This document shows, one piece after another, positions 58,553-64,000 of a stretch of DNA of 64,000 nucleotides. A program made the translations under genes and the position numbers. The notes below the pieces were generated by a model. The model had not been told where the DNA came from and did no database searches. It was given only the letters and a program-made list of their open reading frames with translations. How positions within the stretch are numbered: position 1 is the stretch's first letter; each line of letters opens with the position of its first letter. The stretch is from Ideonella sp. MAG2 (GTDB lineage: Bacteria > Pseudomonadota > Gammaproteobacteria > Burkholderiales > Burkholderiaceae_C): NCBI GenBank assembly GCA_004359425.1, contig PTEU01000002.1:1328402-1392401 (forward strand), written 5' to 3'.

Positions 58553-60484
58553 ATGTTGTCTTCTTCCTTGCGTCTGGCACGCCCGTACTTGGCTGCGCGC
58601 GTGGCGCTGCCATGCGCCCGAGTGTCTGCTCTGTCTGTGTTGGCCGTGGCCGTGTCATTGGCCACAGCCACCGCCGCCCAAGCCCAATCGACCACGAATC
58701 AACTCGACCAAGTGGTGGTCACCGCCACCCGCATGCCCCAGCGTCTGGGTGATGTGTTGGCCGATGTCACTGTCATCACCCGCGCCGAGATTGAGCGCCA
58801 AGCCTTTGGTGGCTTGGCGGATCTGCTGGTCAACGCCGGCTGTGTGGAGGTCTCTCGCACCGGCGGCCCCACCAGCACCACGTCGCTGTTTTTGCGCGGG
58901 GCGGAGAACCGCCACACGGTGTTGCTGGTGGACGGCGTGCGCGTGGACAGCCAAGCCACCGGCGGCGCGGCTTGGAACACCATTCCGCTCGCGCAGATTG
59001 AGCGCGTTGAAGTGCTCAAAGGCCCGGCCAGCGCGGTCTATGGCTCTGACGCCATTGGCGGCGTGATCCAGGTCTTCACCCGCCGCAGCGACGGCCCTTT
59101 GATGGCCGACTTAGGGCTAGCCGCAGGCTCCCAAGGCACCGTCAAGCTGGAGGCCGCAGTGCGCGGTGGCAACAAGAGCTTTGACCATGCCGCCAGCGTG
59201 AGCGTGGAGCGCAGCAATGGCTTCAATGCCACCAACGAGAAGAGCCAGTTCTCCTACGTGCCGGATCGCGACGGCTATCGCCGCGCTAACGGCAGCCTGC
59301 GCTTGGGCGCGGAGGTCAGCAGCGGCCACCGCCTCTCGCTGGTGGCCCTGAAGAACCGCACCGACAGCCAGTACGACGGCTCGCGCAGCAAGCCCTTGGT
59401 GGACGACCATGCCATCACCAACACCACGGCGGCTCGCCTGGCTTGGGATGCGCAATGGAGCCGCGAGTTGCGAACCGAGTTGAGCTTGGGCGAGGGCCGC
59501 GACGCCTATGAGACCAGCCCCTCGGTCTATCAAACCGAAACTCGCATTCGCAGCCTCGCCTTGAACGGCAGCTACCAGCTGGGCGGTGGACACCAAGTGA
59601 ACGGCTTGGTGGAGCACCGTGAGAACCGCCTGGACAACGCTGGTCTGCGTGGCGGCCCCAGCAGCAGTGGCACCCAAACGGGCGTGGCCTTGGGCCACCT
59701 TGCACGCTGGACACCCGCGCTGCAAACCCAGTTGCATGTGCGGGCAGATGACGACTCTGAGTTTGGCGTGGCCAACACCGGCACGGCCGCCTTGGGCTAT
59801 GCGCTGACCCCCAGCCTGCGCCTCATGGGCTCGGTGGGCACCGCATTCAGGGCACCCACGCTGTACCAGCGTGGTTCGGTCTATGGGCCGGACCTCAGCA
59901 AACCTGGTGTCAGCGCACTGAAGCCCGAGCGTGGCCAGAACTTGGAGCTGGCCTTGCGCTACAGCCAAGAGGCCCTGAGCCTTAGCGCCACAGCCTATCG
60001 CAACCGCATCAGCGACTTGATCGTCTTTGGCCAAGCCGGTGCGTGCAGCAGCGAGTTTGGTTGCTACGAGAACGTGGCCCGTGCTCGCTTGCAAGGCCTG
60101 CACGTCGAAGCCCAATACGGCCTGGGCGACTGGTTGCTGAGCGGCAGTGTGGATGCGCAATCTCCCAAGGATGTGGACAGCGGCAAGCTGCTGGCCCGCC
60201 GCAGCAAGCTCTTTGGCACGCTGCGTGCGCAGACCAAGCTCGGTGCCCTCACCCTGGGTGGTGGCGTGCAGGCCTCAGGCCAGCGCTATGACAACGCCAG
60301 CAACACCACGCCCTTGGGCGGCTACGCCATCGTCAACCTGGACGCGCAATATGCGCTGCAGCGCGACCTGAAGCTGAGCCTGAACCTGGACAATGCCTTT
60401 AACCGCGTTTATCAGGTGGCCAATGGCTACAACCCGGCACCACGCTCGGTGATGCTGGGCCTGCGCTGGACACCGTCCTTGTAA
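58553..60484 (+). CDS. btuB: BtuB-type TonB-dependent cobalamin receptor
   Basis: Outer-membrane receptor importing B12. Signal peptide ends near TATAAQAQ. A TonB-box-like VVVTATRMP is followed by the plug with VSRTGGPTSTTSLFLRGAEN and YGSDAIGGVIQVFTRR. The barrel follows and the C-terminus ends GLRWTPSL. 643 residues from ATG at 58553; an upstream in-frame reading overlaps the riboswitch and is not used. The riboswitch context makes the cobalamin assignment strong. Confidence 0.92.
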   Translation: MLSSSLRLARPYLAARVALPCARVSALSVLAVAVSLATATAAQAQSTTNQLDQVVVTATRMPQRLGDVLADVTVITRAEIERQAFGGLADLLVNAGCVEVSRTGGPTSTTSLFLRGAENRHTVLLVDGVRVDSQATGGAAWNTIPLAQIERVEVLKGPASAVYGSDAIGGVIQVFTRRSDGPLMADLGLAAGSQGTVKLEAAVRGGNKSFDHAASVSVERSNGFNATNEKSQFSYVPDRDGYRRANGSLRLGAEVSSGHRLSLVALKNRTDSQYDGSRSKPLVDDHAITNTTAARLAWDAQWSRELRTELSLGEGRDAYETSPSVYQTETRIRSLALNGSYQLGGGHQVNGLVEHRENRLDNAGLRGGPSSSGTQTGVALGHLARWTPALQTQLHVRADDDSEFGVANTGTAALGYALTPSLRLMGSVGTAFRAPTLYQRGSVYGPDLSKPGVSALKPERGQNLELALRYSQEALSLSATAYRNRISDLIVFGQAGACSSEFGCYENVARARLQGLHVEAQYGLGDWLLSGSVDAQSPKDVDSGKLLARRSKLFGTLRAQTKLGALTLGGGVQASGQRYDNASNTTPLGGYAIVNLDAQYALQRDLKLSLNLDNAFNRVYQVANGYNPAPRSVMLGLRWTPSL

Positions 60485-60500
60485 TCGCCGCGCCCCTCCC

Positions 60501-61511
60501 ATGCACGCCAGCCCCCTGCGCCACGCCCTCACGCTGCTCAGCTTGAGCGGCGTGCTGCTGGTGGCTTTGGTGGTGTCGCTGGCCACGGGCAGTGTGGAGC
60601 TGCCGCTGGCGCACATACCGGGCTGGTTATGGCAGCCGGATGGCAGCATGCAGGCCGATGTGCTGCACCGCTTGCGCCTGCCGCGTGCAGGCGCTGCCAT
60701 GGCCACGGGGGCCTTGCTGGCTTTGGCGGGGGCTTTGATGCAGGTCTTGCTGCGCAACCCCTTGGCGGACCCTTATGTCTTGGGGCTCTCTGGCGGTGCC
60801 GCCTTGGGCGCACTCAGCGCCCTGGCCGTGGGGGCCAGCGTGCTGGTGGTGCATCTGGGCGCGTTTGCCGGGGCCTTGGTGGTCATCGTCACGGTGTTTG
60901 GTTTGGCCCACCATGACCTGGGTCGGCTGGAGACCATCAGCAGCCAAGACCCGTCACCCCGCCTGCTGCTGACCGGGGTGATGATGTCCTCGCTGGCCAT
61001 GGCCGGCGTGAGCCTGCTGCTGAGCTTGGCACCGAATGAGCGCCTGCGCGGCATGTTGTTCTGGATGATGGGCGATCTCTCTGGCGCCGATGTGCCCCTG
61101 TGGGTGCTGCTGGCCCCCCTGGCGCTGGTGCTCTTGCTGTGGCCCTTTGGCCGTGAGCTGAACCTCTTGCTGCGTGGCCCTGGCCCCGCCCAGATGTTGG
61201 GCGTGCCGGTGCGCCGCTTGCGCATCCTCATCTACGTGGTGGCCTCGGCGGCGGCTGCACTGGCCGTGGCCACGGCAGGCAGCATCGGCTTTGTGGGCCT
61301 GGTGGTGCCGCACGCCTTGCGCCTGGTCTTGGGCAACGACCAGCGCTTGCTGCTGCCGGCAAGCGCCCTGGTCGGCGCGGCGTTCTTGCTGCTGGCCGAC
61401 ACCCTGGCGCGCACCGTGGCCGCCCCCCTGCAATTGCCGGTGGGCGTGATCACGGCCTTGGTGGGCGCGCCTGTATTCATCGCCTTGCTGCGCAAAGGGG
61501 CCAGCCGATGA
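60501..61511 (+). CDS. btuC: BtuC-type B12 ABC transporter permease
   Basis: FecCD family permease with about ten membrane helices: RLPRAGAAMATGALLALAGA at the start and NPLADPYVLGLSGGAALGA are family signatures. A later stretch TAGSIGFVGLVVPHALRLVL contains the usual gate-helix glycine motif. 336 residues, complete, start ATG at 60501, 16 bases after btuB. Stop overlaps btuD by four bases. Confidence 0.92.
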   Translation: MHASPLRHALTLLSLSGVLLVALVVSLATGSVELPLAHIPGWLWQPDGSMQADVLHRLRLPRAGAAMATGALLALAGALMQVLLRNPLADPYVLGLSGGAALGALSALAVGASVLVVHLGAFAGALVVIVTVFGLAHHDLGRLETISSQDPSPRLLLTGVMMSSLAMAGVSLLLSLAPNERLRGMLFWMMGDLSGADVPLWVLLAPLALVLLLWPFGRELNLLLRGPGPAQMLGVPVRRLRILIYVVASAAAALAVATAGSIGFVGLVVPHALRLVLGNDQRLLLPASALVGAAFLLLADTLARTVAAPLQLPVGVITALVGAPVFIALLRKGASR

Positions 61512-62302
61512 GCGAGCCGCTGCTGCAGGTCCATCAACTGTCGGTGGCCGTGCCGCTAGGTGCCGGCCTGCGCCCGCAGCGCGTCCTCGTCCAAGGCCTG
61601 AGCTTTAGCGCCGAGCCCGGCCAGTTCTGGTGCCTGCTGGGGCCCAATGGTGCGGGCAAGACGCAGTTGCTGCACACCCTGGCCGGTGCGCGCCCGTCCA
61701 CTGCCGGTGAGGTTCACCTGGGCGGCAAGCCTTTGGCGGACTGGCCCTTGGTGGAGCAAGCCTGTTGGCGGGGCTTGGTGCCCCAATCCGTGCACGACGC
61801 CTTCAGTGCCACGGTGCTCGAGGTGGTCTTGCAAGGGCGGCACCCGCATTTGTCACGCTGGCAGTGGGAGGGCGTCTCTGCACATGCGCTGGCCATGGCG
61901 GCGCTGGAGCGTGTGGGCCTGGGCAGCTTGGCCGACCGCGATGTGACCACGCTGTCTGGCGGCGAGCGCCAGCGCGTGGCCTTGGCCACCGTGCTGACCC
62001 AAGACCCGCCTCTGCTGCTGTTGGACGAACCCTTGGCCCATCTAGACCTAACCCAGCAGCAGCGCATGCTCCGCCTGCTGGCCCAAGAGGTGCGCGAACG
62101 CCAGCGCTGCGTGCTGATGTCCGTACACGACCTGAGTTTGGCTCAGCGCGTTGCCACCCACGCGCTGTTGATCATGGCTGGAGGCCGGGTGCTTGCTGGG
62201 CCTGTCGACGAGGTCATGACCCAGGCCCAACTCAGCGTGGCTTTTGGCCACCCCATCACCTTGTTGGAGACCCAGGGTCAGCGGTGGTGGCTCCCCGCCT
62301 GA
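61508..62302 (+). CDS. btuD: BtuD-type B12 ABC transporter ATPase
   Basis: ATPase of the FecE/BtuD group. Walker A GPNGAGKT (about residues 46-53), signature LSGGERQ, Walker B LLLLDEPLAHLD and the H-loop in LMSVHDLSLA. 264 residues, complete; ATG at 61508. No btuF binding protein follows in the operon, so the periplasmic B12-binding partner must be encoded elsewhere. Confidence 0.93.
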   Translation: MSEPLLQVHQLSVAVPLGAGLRPQRVLVQGLSFSAEPGQFWCLLGPNGAGKTQLLHTLAGARPSTAGEVHLGGKPLADWPLVEQACWRGLVPQSVHDAFSATVLEVVLQGRHPHLSRWQWEGVSAHALAMAALERVGLGSLADRDVTTLSGGERQRVALATVLTQDPPLLLLDEPLAHLDLTQQQRMLRLLAQEVRERQRCVLMSVHDLSLAQRVATHALLIMAGGRVLAGPVDEVMTQAQLSVAFGHPITLLETQGQRWWLPA

Positions 62303-62321
62303 GCCACCCATGGTCATATGC

Positions 62322-63008
62322 TCACGCCGCAGCGCTGAGCATGCCGCTTGTTGCATGGGTGGTCCATGATGCAGCGGCTTGGGCATAGAGTTGCTGGGCG
62401 AGGCTGGCGATGGCGGACTTGCCGCTACGCTCCGTGTCATTGGCCGCGGGCTCATCGCCAAAATAGGCGCGGCCCAGGCCAGACACCTCCAGTGGTGTGG
62501 GCATGCTCTCTTCATCCATACCGAACTGCGGCATCACTTGGGTAGCGTCCACCTCTAGCGGCTTGTCGTTCAGGCCCATGGACTCACTGTCAGTCTTGAT
62601 CTTGTCGGTCAGAACCTTCAATTCCGACTTGCTGATCGAGCCGTCACCGTCGGTGTCCAGTTGAGCAAACATGTCGTCGGGCTCTTTTTGGCCGCCGATG
62701 GCCGGACGTGCCTCTGCAAATGCCAAGGTCGAGGCTGGGGGCTGCAACAACTGCTTCATGCCTTGGTCCAGCTCGTCGAAGGACAGGCTGCCGTCGGCGT
62801 TCCCATCCATCTTGCTGAAAATCTTCTTGCTGTCCTCAAAGCTGGCGCCGGTCTTATCGGCAACTTTCTTCAGCAAGTCATTCAGTTCGTTCTGGTCAAC
62901 GCCCTTGCTGCCGTCGGTGTCCACCTTGGCAAACATTTTCTGGGCGCGTTGACTGTTGGCGGTGGCCCAGGCATTGGTGGATCCGCCGATCCCGCTGATG
63001 GTGCTCAT
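62322..63008 (-). CDS. EF-hand protein similar to XopAW-type calcium-binding proteins
   Basis: 228 residues with three EF-hand loops: DTDGSKGVDQNE, DGNADGSLSFDE and DTDGDGSISKSE, the last being the most canonical. Start MSTISGIGGSTNAWA is unlike a signal peptide. This general shape resembles proteins named XopAW-type, after a Xanthomonas effector, which are widespread and mostly of unknown function. The C-terminal third is Ala/Ser rich and lacks motifs. ATG at 63008 with TTCCTTTC upstream on the plus strand, which reads GAAAGGAA on the minus strand, a good ribosome binding site. Function unproven. Confidence 0.8.
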   Translation of the reverse strand: MSTISGIGGSTNAWATANSQRAQKMFAKVDTDGSKGVDQNELNDLLKKVADKTGASFEDSKKIFSKMDGNADGSLSFDELDQGMKQLLQPPASTLAFAEARPAIGGQKEPDDMFAQLDTDGDGSISKSELKVLTDKIKTDSESMGLNDKPLEVDATQVMPQFGMDEESMPTPLEVSGLGRAYFGDEPAANDTERSGKSAIASLAQQLYAQAAASWTTHATSGMLSAAA

Positions 63009-63221
63009 GGTTCATTCCTTTCAAGGAAAGTGGGAGGGTTGCCACCCGAGGCCGTGAGGTCCGAGCGACAAGTCGATTCTGGGAAGGAGGCGTATCAGCG
63101 AGTTGTCGGCTTTGTACCGAGCTTGATACAGAAGGGGGCTTCAAGCGCAGAGCAATAGGGGCGGTGCCTGCTATTTCTGCGCTTCCTTGCAAGCTGTGCA
63201 TTTCTACACTGCTGGAGGCAT

Positions 63222-63938
63222 ATGGGACGGCCGATGAACTCCAAGACCTGCATATTGATGGTTGACCACGACGCACGGGCCACCGAGCAGCTTGCGGACT
63301 ACCTCGCGCGTTTCAACCTGCTGGTCCACACGGCGCAAGATGTGCCGGGCATGCGCCGCCAATTGGCCGAGCACAGCATTGATTTAGTGGTACTGGATCA
63401 TCTGCTGCCTGGCACCGAAGGCCTGGCCGTGCTGGCAGAGGTCAGGGTACGGGCTCGACTCCCCCTCATCATTCTCAGCGAACCGACCAGCATCATCGAC
63501 CGCATCATGGCCTTGGAGGGTGGGGCCGACGACTTCATAGAGAAGCCCTGCGAGCCACGCGAACTGGTAGCACGTATCCACGCCGTGCTGCGCCGCAGTG
63601 GCAGTGGCGCAGCGGCCATGAACAGCAAGACTAGCGGTGATGTGGTGTGCTTCGACGGCTGGGTCCTATATCGCGATGACCGCAAGCTGGTCTCACCCGC
63701 GGGGCAGGTGGCTCTGCTGTCTAACGCTGAATTTCGCTTGCTCAGCACTTTTTTGCAGACTCCACGCCGCTTATTCAGCCGAGACCAGCTCATGGCCCAG
63801 GCGCGTGGACGTGCCATGGACGCATTTGACCGCAGCATTGACCTGTTGATCTCTCGGCTGCGTCACAAACTGGCGCAGGACGGCGAAGATTCTTCGCTGA
63901 TCAAGACCTGTCTCTTATACACATCTAGATGTGTATAA
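63222..63938 (+). CDS. OmpR-family response regulator, 3' end replaced by adapter sequence
   Basis: Receiver domain: acidic pair in LMVDHDARA, phosphoacceptor Asp in VVLDHLLPGTEG, Lys in FIEKPCEPRELVARI. DNA-binding winged helix: VALLSNAEFRLLSTFLQTPR, RDQLMAQARGR and the recognition helix DRSIDLLISRLRHKL. The gene is intact to LIKT at about 63907; the final residues CLLYTSRCV are translation of a Tn5 mosaic-end sequence. The normal end, with the last beta-hairpin (usually GxGYxL), is missing. ATG at 63222 (GGAGG three bases upstream) or 63234. No sensor kinase is visible because the window ends. Confidence 0.87.
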   Translation: MGRPMNSKTCILMVDHDARATEQLADYLARFNLLVHTAQDVPGMRRQLAEHSIDLVVLDHLLPGTEGLAVLAEVRVRARLPLIILSEPTSIIDRIMALEGGADDFIEKPCEPRELVARIHAVLRRSGSGAAAMNSKTSGDVVCFDGWVLYRDDRKLVSPAGQVALLSNAEFRLLSTFLQTPRRLFSRDQLMAQARGRAMDAFDRSIDLLISRLRHKLAQDGEDSSLIKTCLLYTSRCV

Positions 63939-63945
63939 GAGACAG
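63908..63945. other. Nextera/Tn5 mosaic-end dimer (mate-pair junction adapter)
   Basis: CTGTCTCTTATACACATCT (63908-63926) is directly followed by its exact reverse complement AGATGTGTATAAGAGACAG (63927-63945). Each half is the 19-base Tn5 mosaic end used in tagmentation, and the head-to-head dimer equals the circularisation junction of mate-pair libraries. It is synthetic sequence left in the assembly, not a native element. Confidence 0.97.
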
Positions 63946-64000
63946 ACAGTAGGCAGTATGAGTGGTTGGCAAGTCAGTATAAGCACCAGATAAACAGGAA
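63946..64000. other. Sequence beyond the adapter, not contiguous with the rest
   Basis: 55 bases of about 43-45 percent GC, clearly lower than the rest of the window. Because they follow a mate-pair junction, they come from another position or another molecule and cannot be linked to the upstream gene. No gene can be named. Confidence 0.8.

Noticed and set aside
63908-63945. Native Tn5-like insertion or attachment site
   Set aside because: The exact head-to-head mosaic-end dimer with nothing between is the known library junction, not a native element.

Overview
The window looks like a chromosomal segment of a betaproteobacterium of the order Burkholderiales, probably Comamonadaceae-like. This is inferred from the high GC content, the housekeeping gene order (rlmN-pilW-rodZ-ispG-hisS-yfgM-bamB-der-hfq-hflX-hflK-hflC-hisZ-purA, and rpsB-tsf-pyrH-frr-uppS-cdsA-dxr-rseP-bamA-skp-lpxD-fabZ-lpxA-lpxB-rnhB), and a Bug/TctC-type binding protein. 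It is not proven by any marker gene.

Layout. 0-5.7 kb: DinG-like helicase, bamD and rluD remnants, an unidentified possibly structured non-coding stretch, scpB, rluB, ndk. 5.7-20 kb: translation, isoprenoid, outer-membrane and GTPase genes, ending in purA and a phosphoribosyltransferase. 20-25 kb: two terminators, tRNA-Leu(CAG), rnr, and a dadA/nnr fusion. 25.4-38.6 kb: the long rpsB-to-trmH cluster covering translation, undecaprenyl phosphate and CDP-diacylglycerol synthesis, MEP pathway, BAM complex and lipid A. 38.6-46.7 kb: a shortened B12-binding radical SAM protein, a Bug protein, a RES/Xre toxin-antitoxin pair with a clear palindromic operator, a Suv3-type RNA helicase, a GDT1/MneA exporter, a DUF2242 lipoprotein and an HtrA-type protease. 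46.9-50.2 kb: a surface-modification cluster (sulfotransferase-LicD fusion, TagD-like cytidylyltransferase, second sulfotransferase). 50.2-58.1 kb: Lrp regulator, giant indolepyruvate ferredoxin oxidoreductase, exonuclease, CsgG-like lipoprotein, ArsC-like reductase, TSUP transporter, ketopantoate reductase. 58.2-62.3 kb: cobalamin riboswitch, terminator and btuBCD. 62.3-63.9 kb: EF-hand protein and a truncated response regulator.

The most striking property is structural. Between about 2 and 46 kb, at least eleven or twelve places join the front of one gene abruptly to the back of the same gene or its neighbour. The gene order stays canonical, but a few hundred bases to about 1 kb are missing each time. 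Essential genes are hit (bamD, pyrH, uppS, cdsA, lpxB). Three joins happen to stay in frame and make artificial-looking fusion proteins (HflC-HisZ, DadA-Nnr, LpxA-LpxB); a fourth in-frame join shortens the radical SAM protein. At 63908-63945 there is an exact palindromic dimer of the Tn5 mosaic end, identical to the Nextera mate-pair circularisation junction, followed by 55 bases of lower GC. Together these point to assembly and library artefacts rather than biology. Fusion or truncated proteins from this window should not be taken as real without read support.

Biologically interesting material that appears intact: the RES/Xre pair and operator, the Suv3 helicase, the sulfotransferase-LicD-TagD cluster, and the riboswitch-controlled B12 uptake operon. 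I found no CRISPR array, prophage or complete insertion sequence.
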